Source of the DNA: Clostridiales bacterium
GTDB taxonomy: Bacteria; Bacillota; Clostridia; Oscillospirales; Oscillospiraceae
Reading direction: 5' to 3'
NCBI GenBank assembly: GCA_029008095.1
Contig: JAQXJB010000026.1
Location: forward strand, 1-64,000
Length of the DNA stretch: 64,000 nucleotides
Part shown: one piece after another, positions 26,319 to 36,648 of the stretch
Layout: every line of letters begins with the position of its first letter
Numbering within the stretch: position 1 is the stretch's first letter
Made by a program: the position numbers and the translations under genes
Notes under the pieces: generated by a model
The model's database searches: none
Told to the model about the DNA's origin: nothing
The model's input: the letters and a program-made list of their open reading frames with translations, nothing else

Positions 26319-26348
26319 ATTATACCATATAAGAAATGGAAAGTCCAA
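26319..26348 (-). promoter_or_regulatory. promoter of the purine operon
   Basis: On the minus strand TTGGAC (26348-26343), an 18-nt spacer and TATAAT (26324-26319). The roughly 100-nt leader to purE shows no guanine-riboswitch core that I can recognise. Confidence 0.6.
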
Positions 26349-26378
26349 CCCAAGATGCCTGTATTTTCGACAAATTTA

Positions 26379-26406
26379 TTGACAATACCTTAGTATAAAT
26401 TATATA
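26379..26406 (+). promoter_or_regulatory. promoter of the amidohydrolase gene
   Basis: TTGACA (26379-26384), a 16-nt spacer and TATATA (26401-26406), divergent from the purine promoter about 30 nt away. Confidence 0.55.
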
Positions 26407-26485
26407 GTAAACTACAGCTTCAAAAGGATTTTGAAAAGGATTTTGAAAATAATCATGCTCAATACGATATCAGAGGTTGATAATC

Positions 26486-27277
26486 ATGCTTATAGATTTT
26501 CATTCCCATTGTTTCCCGGATAAAATAGCCTCGGCCGCCGTGGAGAAGATCGGCGGCAAGGCGGGCGGTCTTGTACCCCATACGGATGGAAGCCTTGACG
26601 GGCTTTCTGCTTTTATGAAGGCTCAGGGTGTAGACCGTTTTGTGGTGCTGAATATAGCAACCAATGAACGCCAGATGACGGCTGTAAATGACTTTGCTGC
26701 AGAGATGAACAAACGGGAAGAGGTCATCGCGTTCGGCTCGGTTTATCCCAGAGCTGCGAACGTTTTTGAGGAGCTGGAAAGGATAAAAGCCCTGGGCATC
26801 AAGGGTGTAAAATTTCAATTTGACTATCAGGGGCTTTATATCGACGATGAAATAATGCGGCCAATATTCAAAAAGATCGCCCAGCTCGGCCTTATAACAA
26901 TGGTTCACGCCGGATTTGACTATGGTTTTGCACCGCCTTATATGGCAACTCCGGACCGCATCCTGAACGCTCTGCGCTGGGTAGACTCACCGTTCATTGC
27001 TTCCCATTGGGGCGGACTTTCCTGCGGCACGGACGTGCTGCGGCTGCTCTGCGGATTGCCGATATATTTCGATACATCTTACGGATATGGTGCTATCGCT
27101 AAGCCGACAGCCCAGCAAATAGTTGAAAAGCACGGCGTGGATCATATGCTCTTCGGATCTGACTGCCCCTGGCATACACCTCAGGAGGAAAAGCGTCTGG
27201 TGGAGAGTCTCGGCCTTTCCGACAGCGAGAAGGAAAAAATCTACCATGAAAATGCGGAAAAGCTCCTGGGCAATTAA
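26486..27277 (+). CDS. amidohydrolase-family metal-dependent hydrolase
   Basis: 263 residues from the ATG at 26486 (AGAGG 9 nt upstream). It is an amidohydrolase-2 TIM barrel: metal motif DFHSHCFPD at the N terminus (H-x-H), GVKFQFDYQGLYIDD, MVHAGFD (metal His), SHWGG (His) and FGSDCPWHTP (catalytic Asp). The family includes ACMSD-like decarboxylases and various hydrolases, and I cannot name a substrate. A strong terminator follows, so it is monocistronic. Confidence 0.85.
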   Translation: MLIDFHSHCFPDKIASAAVEKIGGKAGGLVPHTDGSLDGLSAFMKAQGVDRFVVLNIATNERQMTAVNDFAAEMNKREEVIAFGSVYPRAANVFEELERIKALGIKGVKFQFDYQGLYIDDEIMRPIFKKIAQLGLITMVHAGFDYGFAPPYMATPDRILNALRWVDSPFIASHWGGLSCGTDVLRLLCGLPIYFDTSYGYGAIAKPTAQQIVEKHGVDHMLFGSDCPWHTPQEEKRLVESLGLSDSEKEKIYHENAEKLLGN

Positions 27278-27306
27278 ATTGCGACATTTTCTCAAAAGCT
27301 GTGAAG

Positions 27307-27353
27307 TGGTCATTGCTACGGTAAACGATCGATTACCGTAGTATGACCATTTT
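27307..27353 (+). terminator. terminator of the amidohydrolase gene
   Basis: TGGTCAT plus CTACGGTAA (27307-27324) pairs with TTACCGTAG plus TATGACCA (27333-27349), followed by TTTT. Confidence 0.8.
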
Positions 27354-27503
27354 ATCACTTTTTCGTTACCGCTTTGAGCGGTGACCACAAAGCATAGCAA
27401 TAGTCATATCACAGTTTTTTGGTTATAAAAAAAGGATTTTCCGAATTTTTTCCGTATAATATAATTATAAGAATATGTTCAGGAAAGGGTGAGGTCAGGC
27501 TGT

Positions 27504-28508
27504 ATGACGATACGCGAAGAAAGAGAGAGCCTGGAAAAAGCTGTGCTTTCGCCGAGAGCGGCATTTTCCACTGGAGCAGGAGACAGGAGAATACCTGAAG
27601 AGGCCTGCGATATCCGCACTTGTTTTCAGCGGGATATCGACCGCATAGTACATTCCAAATCCTTTCGCAGACTCAAGCACAAGACCCAGGTTTTCCTCCA
27701 GCCGGAGGGCGACCATTACCGCACCCGCATGACCCACACCATCGAGGTGGCACGCATTGCCCGCACAATTTCCCGGGCACTGCGGCTCAATGAGGATCTT
27801 ACCGAGGCCATTGCCTTCGGTCACGACCTTGGCCATACGCCATTCGGACATGCCGGAGAGCGGGCGCTGGCGAAAATATGCTCCACCGGCTTTGAGCATA
27901 ATGAGCAGAGCCTGAGAGTGGTGGACATTCTTGAGCGGGATGGCAGGGGTCTTAACCTCTGCGCCGAAGTAAGGGATGGAATACTTTGCCATACCGGTGC
28001 CAAGCAGCCCGATACTCTTGAAGGCAAGGTCGTGCGTATGTCTGACCGTATTGCCTACATAAACCATGACGTCGACGATGCCATCCGCGCCGGAATCCTT
28101 TCCGAGGAAGACATTCCGGGAGAGATAGTCGCGGTTACGGGCGAAAGCTATGGTGAACGTATAGACAGCATTATTAAGGATGTTGTTTTCAGCAGCCGCG
28201 ACAGCGATACCATACAGATGAGCTCCACCATGTACTTCGTTATGGAGTCCTTCAGAGACTTTATGTTTGAGCGGGTATATAAAAATCCTGTCGCAAAAAG
28301 TGAAGAAAGCAAGGTTGAAGGTATGTTTTCGATGATTTTTGACTATTATATCAAAGATCCATCCAAGCTGCCCGAGGATTATATATCTCACCTTGACAGA
28401 TATAGTCCCGAGCGTGTCATTTGCGACTATATAGCCGGAATGAGCGACACATATCTGGTCTACACTTTTAATAATCTATTCATACCGGGCGCGTGGAGCG
28501 TCCGATGA
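27504..28508 (+). CDS. dgt: dGTPase-like HD-domain triphosphohydrolase
   Basis: 334 residues from the ATG at 27504; an in-frame GTG at 27489 is less likely because the MTIREERE start matches the family. Motifs: SKSFRRLKHKTQVFLQPEGDHYRTRMTH (first HD-domain metal His), GHDLGHTPFGHAGERAL (HD pair), FEHNEQSLRV, KVVRMSDRIAYINHD. Members of this type 2 Dgt family hydrolyse dNTPs to the nucleoside and triphosphate. It lies immediately before dnaG-rpoD, a placement seen in other Clostridia, which links dNTP control to replication. Confidence 0.93.
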   Translation: MTIREERESLEKAVLSPRAAFSTGAGDRRIPEEACDIRTCFQRDIDRIVHSKSFRRLKHKTQVFLQPEGDHYRTRMTHTIEVARIARTISRALRLNEDLTEAIAFGHDLGHTPFGHAGERALAKICSTGFEHNEQSLRVVDILERDGRGLNLCAEVRDGILCHTGAKQPDTLEGKVVRMSDRIAYINHDVDDAIRAGILSEEDIPGEIVAVTGESYGERIDSIIKDVVFSSRDSDTIQMSSTMYFVMESFRDFMFERVYKNPVAKSEESKVEGMFSMIFDYYIKDPSKLPEDYISHLDRYSPERVICDYIAGMSDTYLVYTFNNLFIPGAWSVR

Positions 28509-28530
28509 TCATCTGAGACGGAGGATATTT

Positions 28531-30306
28531 ATGGCTTTTCCCGACAGCTTTATTGAAGAGCTGCTGGCGAGGAACGATATAAGCGATGTAGTTTCATCCT
28601 ATGTTCAACTCAGCCGAAAGGGCGGCAACCTTTTCGGACTTTGCCCGTTCCATAACGAAAAAACACCGTCCTTCTCCGTGTCGCCGGATAAGCAGATATA
28701 TCATTGCTTTGGCTGCGGCAAGGGCGGCGGAGTCATCAATTTCATAATGGAGATAGAAAATCTCAGTTATCCGGACGCTGTTCGCTTCCTGGCGAACCGT
28801 GTCGGACTCGCAGTTCCAGAGGACGACAGGGGAGAGGCGGGTCAGCTTCGCAGGCGAATTTTGAGCCTGAATAAAGAAGCGGCCAGGTTTTATAACTCCC
28901 TTCTCAGGGAGGAAGCGGGCAAAACCGCGCGGGCTTACCTTGAAAAGCGCCGCATAACGCCCCATACCGCCACACGCTTTGGTCTTGGCGCGGCTCCCAA
29001 TGAGTGGGACGCGCTCATAAAGGCTATGAAGAAGCGGGGGTACGATGAGTATGAGCTTGTGCAGGCCGGACTTGCCGTGAAAAACGCAAAAGGATCGGTT
29101 TATGATAAGTTCCGTGACCGTCTGATATTCCCGGTGATCAGCGTCAGCGGAGAGGTGCTTGGATTCGGCGGAAGGACCCTGTCCGACGCTGAACCAAAGT
29201 ATCTGAACTCACCTGAGACCATCGCGTTCAGCAAAAGGCGCACGCTATACGGAATAAACCTTGCCAAAAACACAAAACGAGAGAATTTCATCCTCTGCGA
29301 GGGAAATATTGACGTTGTGACTCTCCACCAGGCGGGATTTGATAACGCGGTCGCTTCAATGGGAACATCCCTCACAACGGACCAGACAAGGCTTATCTCC
29401 CGCTACACTAAGGAGATAATCATCTGCTATGATAACGATCCTGCCGGCATTAAGGCCACAGACAGAGCCCTGGAGATATTAAAAAACTCTGAGTTCAGCG
29501 TTAAAGTCCTGAAGCTGCCGGACAGGGTGGTGGACGGAGAGAAGAAAAAGATAGATGCCGATGATTTTATAAAACTCTACGGTCCTGCCGCTTTCGAACG
29601 GCTTATAAACGGCAGTGAGAACCATATAGAGTATAAGCTGATGAACCTGCAGTCGAAATATGACCTTAGCTCCCCGGAGGAAAAGGTTGAATTTTTAAAA
29701 GCCGCGGGAGAAATGATAGCCCGCCTGTCCAGCCCGGTGGAGCGCGAGGTATATGGCGGCAGAGCCGCTCAGGCGGCAGGCATATCACCGGAAGCAATGG
29801 CGCAGGAGATAGCTAAATCCCGCAGCCGTCAGACTAAAAAGCAGAAGCAGGAAATGGAGCGGGCTGAGACCCGGCCTGAAATGGCCGCGCAGCCCCGGGA
29901 AAAATCTTTGCGCTATAAAAACGTCCGTTCCGCAACGGCGGAGGAAGGCGTTATACGGCTTCTCCTACTCGACCCTTCACTTATTCCAAAATGTGAGCTG
30001 AAGGCCGATGAATTTTCGTCGGAGTTTCTCGGAAAGCTGTATTCAGTAATAACCGAGCGTTTCAAAAACGGAAGGAGCATAGAGATATCAGCTTTGGCTG
30101 CTGATATAGGTGAAGAAGAAATGTCCCAATTGGTACATATTGCGCAGAAACCCGAAAGTCTGGCGGATTCATTGCACACCCTCGAAGACTACACACGGGT
30201 CATCCACACGGAAAAGCTCAAGAATTCAGCGGATTTGCTGGCACTCATGAACAGATATAAAGAAACTAAGGGTATGGAGGATAAAAACAGTGGCAAAAAA
30301 GGCTAA
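28531..30306 (+). CDS. dnaG: DNA primase
   Basis: 591 residues. The N-terminal zinc-binding CHC2 domain has C38, H41, C59 and C62 ([24 protein letters not shown]). The catalytic core contains [15 protein letters not shown] and the TOPRIM motifs [11 protein letters not shown] (about 257) and [11 protein letters not shown] (about 305). The C-terminal part (about 460-591) is the helicase-binding domain. It makes RNA primers for replication. It overlaps rpoD by 17 nt as in the macromolecular synthesis operon. GGAGGATATTT precedes the ATG. Confidence 0.97.
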   Translation: MAFPDSFIEELLARNDISDVVSSYVQLSRKGGNLFGLCPFHNEKTPSFSVSPDKQIYHCFGCGKGGGVINFIMEIENLSYPDAVRFLANRVGLAVPEDDRGEAGQLRRRILSLNKEAARFYNSLLREEAGKTARAYLEKRRITPHTATRFGLGAAPNEWDALIKAMKKRGYDEYELVQAGLAVKNAKGSVYDKFRDRLIFPVISVSGEVLGFGGRTLSDAEPKYLNSPETIAFSKRRTLYGINLAKNTKRENFILCEGNIDVVTLHQAGFDNAVASMGTSLTTDQTRLISRYTKEIIICYDNDPAGIKATDRALEILKNSEFSVKVLKLPDRVVDGEKKKIDADDFIKLYGPAAFERLINGSENHIEYKLMNLQSKYDLSSPEEKVEFLKAAGEMIARLSSPVEREVYGGRAAQAAGISPEAMAQEIAKSRSRQTKKQKQEMERAETRPEMAAQPREKSLRYKNVRSATAEEGVIRLLLLDPSLIPKCELKADEFSSEFLGKLYSVITERFKNGRSIEISALAADIGEEEMSQLVHIAQKPESLADSLHTLEDYTRVIHTEKLKNSADLLALMNRYKETKGMEDKNSGKKG

Positions 30307-31567
30307 AGCAGCGGGTACCGCACCCGAGCATATGGAGAAAGAACAGGTTAGCGCAAAGCTTACCGAAATGCTTGAAAAAGCGAAGAAAGCCGGCTCCGTT
30401 TCCATAAAGGATCTGAACGCTCTCTATGATGAGCTTCATCTGGAAGCGGAACAGATAGATAAATTCTATGAAACTCTCGAAAGCCTGAACATCGAGGTAA
30501 TAGATGAGGATTTCAGCGTCACGATAACAGACGATATGCTTCCTGAAGCCGCAGATCTGGATGAGATCGAGGAGCTTGAGGACATAAGCGAGGAAGAAAT
30601 TGCTAATACCGACGCCCTGGCAGAGACCTTCAGCATAGACGACCCTGTCCGCATGTACCTCAAAGAAATAGGTAAGGTCAACCTTCTTACTCCCGAGGAA
30701 GAGGTAGATTACGCAGTAAAGATGGCTGCCGGAACCGAGGCTAATGCAAAACTTGAAGAACGCCGGCAGGCAGTGGAAAAGGGCGAGGCCGAGCCTTTTA
30801 CCGAGGAAGAACTGGAAGAGCTTAAAAATACTGTAAAAATAGGCGAGGAGGCCGGCAAGAAGATGGCCGAGGCCAACCTCCGTCTGGTCGTCAGCATAGC
30901 CAAGCGCTATGTTGGCCGCGGCATGCTGTTCCTTGACCTTATTCAGGAGGGCAACCTCGGCCTTATCAAGGCTGTTGAAAAGTTTGACCACACCAAGGGC
31001 TATAAGTTCTCCACATACGCAACATGGTGGATACGTCAGGCCATAACCCGCTCCATTGCAGACCAGGCCAGAACCATCCGTATTCCTGTACACATGGTCG
31101 AGACTATCAACAAGGTCATCCGCGTTTCCCGCCAGCTCCTTCAGGAGCTTGGACATGACCCCAGCCCCGAAGAGGTCGCGGCAGAGATGAATATGCCCGT
31201 AGAGAAAATACGCGATATACTTAAAATAGCTCAGGAGCCCGTTTCTCTCGAAACTCCCATCGGCGAGGAAGAGGACAGCCATCTTGGCGACTTCATACCC
31301 GATGAGGACGCATCCGAGCCCGCTGAGGCCGCGTCCTTCACCTTCCTGCGTGAACAGCTTGAGCAGGTGCTCAGCACCCTCACGCCCAGAGAAGAAAAGG
31401 TCCTGCGCCTGCGCTTCGGCATCGAGGATGGCCGTACCCGGACCCTTGAAGAGGTGGGTAAGGAATTCAACGTTACCCGTGAGCGTATCCGTCAGATAGA
31501 GGCCAAGGCCCTCAGAAAGCTCCGCCATCCAAGCCGCTCCAAGAAACTCAAGGATTTCCTCAACTAA
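30290..31567 (+). CDS. rpoD: primary sigma factor sigma-A (RpoD)
   Basis: 425 residues starting at a GTG inside the dnaG end with GGAGGATAAAAACA upstream. Region 1.1 is an acidic N terminus (about 1-100), region 1.2 [21 protein letters not shown], region 2 [18 protein letters not shown] with [13 protein letters not shown], region 3, and region 4 [16 protein letters not shown] and [20 protein letters not shown] at the end. It directs RNA polymerase to the TTGACA/TATAAT promoters seen throughout this window. Confidence 0.97.
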   Translation: MAKKAKAAGTAPEHMEKEQVSAKLTEMLEKAKKAGSVSIKDLNALYDELHLEAEQIDKFYETLESLNIEVIDEDFSVTITDDMLPEAADLDEIEELEDISEEEIANTDALAETFSIDDPVRMYLKEIGKVNLLTPEEEVDYAVKMAAGTEANAKLEERRQAVEKGEAEPFTEEELEELKNTVKIGEEAGKKMAEANLRLVVSIAKRYVGRGMLFLDLIQEGNLGLIKAVEKFDHTKGYKFSTYATWWIRQAITRSIADQARTIRIPVHMVETINKVIRVSRQLLQELGHDPSPEEVAAEMNMPVEKIRDILKIAQEPVSLETPIGEEEDSHLGDFIPDEDASEPAEAASFTFLREQLEQVLSTLTPREEKVLRLRFGIEDGRTRTLEEVGKEFNVTRERIRQIEAKALRKLRHPSRSKKLKDFLN

Positions 31568-31580
31568 ACAATTTTTAACA

Positions 31581-31620
31581 GAACAGCGACATCCCCAAAG
31601 CCGGGGTGCCGCTGTTCTTT
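31581..31620 (+). terminator. terminator of dnaG-rpoD
   Basis: GAACAGCG (31581-31588) plus CATCCCC pair with GGGGTG plus CGCTGTTC (31610-31617) around an AAAG loop; TTT follows. Confidence 0.85.
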
Positions 31621-31663
31621 ATGAAGTTTTTGTGAAGAATAGCCCGCAAAGGGTAAGTAATCC

Positions 31664-31692
31664 TTTCAATTTTCATGAAGCTGTGTTATGAT
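31664..31692 (+). promoter_or_regulatory. promoter of the MutS-like gene pair
   Basis: TTTCAA (31664-31669), a 17-nt spacer and TATGAT (31687-31692), about 65 nt before the likely start. Confidence 0.5.
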
Positions 31693-31758
31693 ATTAAAAC
31701 ACGATAGCCCAAAATCCGGCTTCACTATATGAGGCCAGGAAGGAACGATAAATACATC

Positions 31759-33204
31759 ATGACCTATCCGAGTTTGTTGTTTACCGGCGCACCCTCGCAG
31801 ACTCATATTGAGCGCGAAAGCTTCAGCGATTTGAAGCTTGACCTGCTTCTAAGTGACGAGGCCATATCCGCCATGACTACCGTCGGCACCCCTGAGGATA
31901 TACCTGTCCGCCAGGAGTTGTTCAAGGTTCTTGAAAATAAGGACATACGCATCCAGCTCAAACTTCTTGCCAGAAATATTGAAGAGGTATATAAGCTGGA
32001 CGCCGCCTATACCGCGTCAAAGTGCGATAATGAACGCAATTATCTTTATTTCAACCTTATTAACGCGGAAATGAAGTTTTTTCGCAATGCCGCCAAAACC
32101 ACCGGCAGCGGATTTTTCCTCGAGCGTTTTGTCAGCTTCTTTGCCGGAGAGTTTGAAAGAGAAGAGTGCCGCAGGGCGGAGGAGATAAGCAGTATCAATT
32201 TCCCCAAATCCGACCTTGTCAGAATAAACAGTCTGCGTCTCAAGGGCGATACCATGCATATCCGCACCGAGGACGAGACCACGATAGTGGCCCGCCTTAA
32301 TAAGTGCGCCAGAGATCTTGGCATACCTGATACCAGAGAGAAGCGCGACGTTTCTATCAAAATAAAGCCCAGAATAATCAACGGCCTTGCTACGCTGTAC
32401 CCCGAGTCCTTCAAACTGTTCAAGGAATTCTATGACGAATTCTCAGGCTTCTACGACAGCAGTATACTCCAGTACCGTTCAGAGCTGAACTTCTATCTGG
32501 AGGTATCGGAGATAATCGACCGCGTTAAGGCTATGGGGATGCCTGTCTGCTGGCCTGTTGTTTCCGCTGAAAAGAAGTTCATCATACGCGGTGCAAGGGA
32601 TATCTCCCTCATTGCCAAGGATGTTACCAATATCGTCCCCAACGATGTTGAATTCACCGCTGAAGAGCCATTCTGCTACCTCACCGGCGCTAACGGCGGT
32701 GGTAAGACCACATATCTCCGCGCCGTGGGTATCACTGCCATCATGTTCCTCTGCGGCTGCCCGCTGGTTTGCAGCAGCGCAGAGCTTTATCCCGTAAGCG
32801 GCGTATATACCCATTTCCCGAGAGATGAACGCTTTGACGGTGACGGCCGTTTTGCCGACGAGCAGAGCCGCGTTAAGAAAATACTCGCAAACGACGTTTC
32901 CAGCGCGTTGGTGCTGCTCAATGAGACCTATTCCACAACCAATGAGGAGATTGCAACCGAGCTTACAGGAAAGCTGGCTGATTACCTCTTTGAAAAGGGC
33001 GCGTTCGGTATTTATATCACCCACCAGCACGGCGTGGGCAATACAAAGATACCATTCCTCAGCGTTATCGTAGACGAGAGCGATGAAAACCGCAGAACCT
33101 ATAAGATTGAACGCCGCAGGGGTGCCTCCGATTCCTTTGCGCTGGATATCCTCAAAAAATATGGCCTGACCGCCGATGCGCTCCGTGCGCGTTTTGTAAA
33201 GTGA
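31759..33204 (+). CDS. MutS-like ATPase A (no mismatch-recognition domain)
   Basis: 481 residues from the ATG at 31759 (GGAAGGA upstream); an ATG at 31729 has no such site. The N part is helical and resembles MutS core/lever regions. The C-terminal ATPase (about 290-481) has Walker A LTGANGGGKTTYLRA, the DEQSRVKKI segment and Walker B ALVLLNETYSTTNEE followed by ITHQHG. The usual Walker B Asp is Asn (NE instead of DE). Domain I, which reads mismatches in true MutS, is absent, so it is not a conventional repair protein. It lies 16 nt from a paralogue; together they may form a heterodimer. Confidence 0.8.
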   Translation: MTYPSLLFTGAPSQTHIERESFSDLKLDLLLSDEAISAMTTVGTPEDIPVRQELFKVLENKDIRIQLKLLARNIEEVYKLDAAYTASKCDNERNYLYFNLINAEMKFFRNAAKTTGSGFFLERFVSFFAGEFEREECRRAEEISSINFPKSDLVRINSLRLKGDTMHIRTEDETTIVARLNKCARDLGIPDTREKRDVSIKIKPRIINGLATLYPESFKLFKEFYDEFSGFYDSSILQYRSELNFYLEVSEIIDRVKAMGMPVCWPVVSAEKKFIIRGARDISLIAKDVTNIVPNDVEFTAEEPFCYLTGANGGGKTTYLRAVGITAIMFLCGCPLVCSSAELYPVSGVYTHFPRDERFDGDGRFADEQSRVKKILANDVSSALVLLNETYSTTNEEIATELTGKLADYLFEKGAFGIYITHQHGVGNTKIPFLSVIVDESDENRRTYKIERRRGASDSFALDILKKYGLTADALRARFVK

Positions 33205-33220
33205 AGGGAGGGGGGCTTTA

Positions 33221-34750
33221 ATGAAATTCAGTCTGCTTTATAAGAATTTTGATGATAGCTTTATCGTCAGCGAAGGCCCTCTCGCCGAGGCCATGAGCGA
33301 CGCAGTGTATGACCTTTCCATCGATAAGGCCGCTTGGGAGTTTTCCCGCAATTCCGACAGCTTCAATTACTTCATGGAGGTAATAAAAAAGCCGCTTAAG
33401 CGCATTGACGATATAAAGTACCGTCAGGATGTGCTCATGGACTTCATATCCATGCCCAAGCTGCTGGAGGAGCTGCGTCTGATATTCAAAAGCTATGATA
33501 CGCTCCAGTCCGATTGGCACGAGATGCGGTCCAGCATTTATGTCTATGGTGTTCCCAATACTTCCAGGGGTATTCTGGACTGCACGTATGAGTCCCTGAA
33601 GGTAACGGCGAACTTTGCAAAAAACACTGTCTCCTATTTCCGCTCTATCCGAGACACCATTGAGAAATATCAGGTCAAATCGGAAGGACTTCTCGGAATA
33701 AAGCGCTTTTGCGCAGAGATGACGGAGAACGCCTCACTGGACGAGATATCTCAAATCTCCGGTTATTTCAGCAGGGAGAATATCGATGCATACGAATTCT
33801 GCGTACGTATCGAGTCTGACAATACTCTCACGATCAAGTCTGCCAGTCTTACTGAGGCCATTGAGCTTGAGGATAAATCCATAGGGAGATCCTTCAAGAA
33901 GCTTTTCGGCAATATCGGCAAGACTACCCGAGAGAGCGACATAGTGCCAGAGGTCGATATGGGTGAGTATCATGTCGAAGATGCCAATAATATCCTTAAC
34001 GAGGCTCTCTATGAGCTTTATACCGCTCTAAGCGGCATCACCGGCAATATCTATGAGTTCTTCCGCGGCCTTTCCGGAGAGCTTTCTTTCTATGATACCG
34101 GCCTTAGATACTGCCGCTATCTCAGCGAAGCGAAAATGCCAATGTGTATGCCCAGAATGCTGCCCGCTGAAAGCGACTGCTTCAAGGCCAACGACATCTA
34201 TGATATGCAGCTCATAGCCGAGGGACTTTCCGCCGACGAAATCACCCGCAACCCCGTCAGACTTGAGGAGAGCCACAAGGGCATGCTCATTCGAGGCCGA
34301 AACAGCGGCGGCAAGACCTGCTATCTCCGCGCCATAGCTGTGGCTCAGATATTTGCCCAGGCCGGTCTTCCTGTCTGCGCGTCAGCCGCAAATATAAGCA
34401 TAAGAAACGCTGTTTTCGCTCAGTTCTCATCCTCTGAAAAGGAGTTCAGCGTTGGAGACATCGCCGGACGCTTTGAGGGTGAGGTTCAGGAGCTTGCAGC
34501 GATACTTGACAATATAGTGCCTTATTCGCTGGTTTTGCTCAACGAGACATTTCAGACTACCGCCTATTCCGAGGGATCCGCCGGCATAAAGGATATCCTT
34601 GAGATACTGCCGGCAGTGAAGAGCAAGTATATATTCGTCACCCATCTGGTTCAGCTCTTCAATGAAATGGATACCAGCAATATAAAGATGATAGAGCTTT
34701 CTTCCGACGAAGAGAACCTGCATAAGGTAAAGAACTACGAGTCAAGATAA
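33221..34750 (+). CDS. MutS-like ATPase B (paralogue of A)
   Basis: 509 residues; GGGAGGGGGGCTTTA precedes the ATG. An N-terminal helical region (about 1-330) is followed by the ATPase with Walker A MLIRGRNSGGKTCYLRA, FSVGDIAGRFEGEVQELAAIL and Walker B SLVLLNETFQTTAYSEG then VTHLVQL. It shares the NE Walker B variant and the missing mismatch domain with protein A but is well diverged, which suggests two obligate partners rather than a recent duplication. The family role is not established. It is followed 14 nt later by an SPFH gene. Confidence 0.8.
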   Translation: MKFSLLYKNFDDSFIVSEGPLAEAMSDAVYDLSIDKAAWEFSRNSDSFNYFMEVIKKPLKRIDDIKYRQDVLMDFISMPKLLEELRLIFKSYDTLQSDWHEMRSSIYVYGVPNTSRGILDCTYESLKVTANFAKNTVSYFRSIRDTIEKYQVKSEGLLGIKRFCAEMTENASLDEISQISGYFSRENIDAYEFCVRIESDNTLTIKSASLTEAIELEDKSIGRSFKKLFGNIGKTTRESDIVPEVDMGEYHVEDANNILNEALYELYTALSGITGNIYEFFRGLSGELSFYDTGLRYCRYLSEAKMPMCMPRMLPAESDCFKANDIYDMQLIAEGLSADEITRNPVRLEESHKGMLIRGRNSGGKTCYLRAIAVAQIFAQAGLPVCASAANISIRNAVFAQFSSSEKEFSVGDIAGRFEGEVQELAAILDNIVPYSLVLLNETFQTTAYSEGSAGIKDILEILPAVKSKYIFVTHLVQLFNEMDTSNIKMIELSSDEENLHKVKNYESR

Positions 34751-34764
34751 AGGAGGATAAAGAT

Positions 34765-35757
34765 ATGGTTTGGGTAGCTGCAGCGTTAATTCTTGCTGTT
34801 GTTGTTTTTATTATCACCGGTTTTTCCGTTACCCGCAAGGAAGTGACCGACAAAATGGGGAATACCCGGGTCGTCAGCGCTAAGACCTGGAAAACTAACA
34901 GAAAGAGTATTCTTGCCGTTCTGCCGTTGCTTCTTATAATCGTGGGATGCATTTCCACGATCCCGGCAGGTCATACCGGCGTTTTAGTGACATTCGGCAG
35001 GGTTGAGGACAAGATACTCAATGAAGGCGTCAACTTCAAGCTGCCTTATCAGCAGGTCATAAAAATGGATAACAGAGTCCAGAAGCGCGACTTTGCTATG
35101 GAGGCATTTTCTTCCGATATACAGCAGACCTCTATCAGCGGCTCCGTTAACTTTACCGTTGATAAGACTCAGTCTCAGTTCCTGTATCAGAATGTCGGAG
35201 TAAATTATTATGACACCGTTATATATCCCAGAGTGCTGGAGAACGTCAAGCTGGTATTTTCCGCCTATTCCGCCGAGGGTCTTGTTGAAAAGCGCACAGT
35301 CCTTTCGGATTCCGTGGAGGAGTATCTTACCGAGGATATGAGCCGCTATGGCATACAGATAATCGATGTGAATATTGAAAATATCGACTTTACCGATACA
35401 TTTACCGATGCCGTTGAAGCCAAGCAGGTAGCCCAGCAGAATAAGCTCACCACTCAGACTGAACAGGAAGCCGCGATAATCGTTGCCCAAGCTGAAGCGG
35501 AGAAGAAGGTAATAGCCGCAAACGCCGAGGCGGAGACCGCTAAGATAGCGGCGGAGGCGGAGGCATATGCGGTCAAGATAAAGGCGGAAGCCGAGGCTAA
35601 AGCAAACGCTGATATAGCCGCGTCCCTTACCGATGAGCTTATTGATTACACTAAGATAACAAACTGGAACGGAGTTCTGCCTCAGGTGCAGATGAACGGC
35701 GGCGAGGGCGTATACCCCGTCATCGAGCTGCCCGCTTCCAATTCCTCCAATGGCTGA
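34765..35757 (+). CDS. SPFH/band-7 (prohibitin-like) membrane protein
   Basis: 330 residues, AGGAGGATAAAGAT before the ATG. Two N-terminal hydrophobic segments (about 2-20 and 49-67) precede the SPFH domain (IPAGHTGVLVTFGRVEDKILNEGVNFKLP ... QIIDVNIENIDF). Residues about 220-290 form an Ala/Glu-rich coiled coil (EAEAKANA-type repeats) and the tail is short. SPFH proteins form large membrane rings that scaffold proteases and membrane domains. Its transcript position, between MutS-like ATPases and ylmH, gives no clear partner. Confidence 0.85.
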   Translation: MVWVAAALILAVVVFIITGFSVTRKEVTDKMGNTRVVSAKTWKTNRKSILAVLPLLLIIVGCISTIPAGHTGVLVTFGRVEDKILNEGVNFKLPYQQVIKMDNRVQKRDFAMEAFSSDIQQTSISGSVNFTVDKTQSQFLYQNVGVNYYDTVIYPRVLENVKLVFSAYSAEGLVEKRTVLSDSVEEYLTEDMSRYGIQIIDVNIENIDFTDTFTDAVEAKQVAQQNKLTTQTEQEAAIIVAQAEAEKKVIAANAEAETAKIAAEAEAYAVKIKAEAEAKANADIAASLTDELIDYTKITNWNGVLPQVQMNGGEGVYPVIELPASNSSNG

Positions 35758-36541
35758 CGGTAAGCGCGAGATAATCAAGAAATACGCTTCCGCTGAAGAG
35801 GACGTACTTATGCTGGCGAAGGTAATGGATAAATACACCGCCTGCAACGAAAAAAACTATATCCAAACCACCCGGTTTCTCTCGCTGCATGACTGCATTA
35901 TTGCTGACACGGCGCTGAAAGGGGAGAAAGCGCAGGGATATGTCTTTTGGGGCGGGTATGAGTGTGCTGAACGGAAGCTTCTGGTGTTTTACCCGGATTA
36001 TCTCGACAGTGAGTGCGCTGTAAGTGAGTCAGGAGTGAACGTAGTCCGCGCGAGGTTTCGACCGGGTATGGTGAGCCACCGTGATATGCTTGGCAGCCTT
36101 ATGAATATCGGCATAAGCAGGGAATGCCTGGGAGACCTTTTGGTGCACGAGGATTTCTGCGACATAATATGTGTTTCAGAGGCGACTGCGTTTATAATGG
36201 AAAACCTTTTCCGAGCCGGACGTGAGACACTGAAGCTGGAGCTTCTCGATGGTCCTCCGGCCGGTAAGGAAGAGAAATATAAGCTCATAAAAGATACCGT
36301 GGCTTCGCTGCGGCTGGATGCCATTGTATCCGCCGGCTGCTCCGTAAGCCGGGGTAACGCCGCGGCTCTTATAAGCTCCGGCAGAGTAAAGGTAAACGAC
36401 TTTGAATGTATTAAAGCCGACAAGCCTTTATGTGAGGGTGACTGCATTTCCGTTCGCGGATATGGCAAGCTGCTGCTTGAGTCCGTGGGCGGTATGAGCC
36501 GTAAAGGGAGAACTATTATTACAATAAAGAAGTTCGTGTAA
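35750..36541 (+). CDS. ylmH: S4-domain RNA-binding protein YlmH
   Basis: 263 residues, overlapping the SPFH stop by 8 nt. The N-terminal YlmH domain (EEDVLMLAKVMDKYTACNEKN, RFLSLHDCIIAD, FYPDY, RFRPGMVSHRDMLGSLMNIGI) is followed by a C-terminal S4 domain (LRLDAIVSAGCSVSRGNAAALISSGRVKVND). In Bacillus and relatives ylmH usually sits beside divIVA and the sepF cluster; work on the family links it to rescue of stalled 50S-peptidyl-tRNA complexes. Here it has left that cluster. No strong ribosome-binding site is present, so coupling to the SPFH gene is likely. Confidence 0.9.
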   Translation: MADGKREIIKKYASAEEDVLMLAKVMDKYTACNEKNYIQTTRFLSLHDCIIADTALKGEKAQGYVFWGGYECAERKLLVFYPDYLDSECAVSESGVNVVRARFRPGMVSHRDMLGSLMNIGISRECLGDLLVHEDFCDIICVSEATAFIMENLFRAGRETLKLELLDGPPAGKEEKYKLIKDTVASLRLDAIVSAGCSVSRGNAAALISSGRVKVNDFECIKADKPLCEGDCISVRGYGKLLLESVGGMSRKGRTIITIKKFV

Positions 36542-36566
36542 ATGACATGGTGGAATATCTTTTGTG

Positions 36567-36595
36567 TTGCAAAGCGGAAAAATATCATGTATAAT
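36567..36595 (+). promoter_or_regulatory. promoter of the cytidylate-kinase-like gene
   Basis: TTGCAA (36567-36572), a 17-nt spacer and TATAAT (36590-36595), about 54 nt before the ATG. Confidence 0.7.
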
Positions 36596-36648
36596 GAGAG
36601 CGCAAAGACAGATGCTGATCAGCTGCCTATTATCAAGGAGGGACTTAT

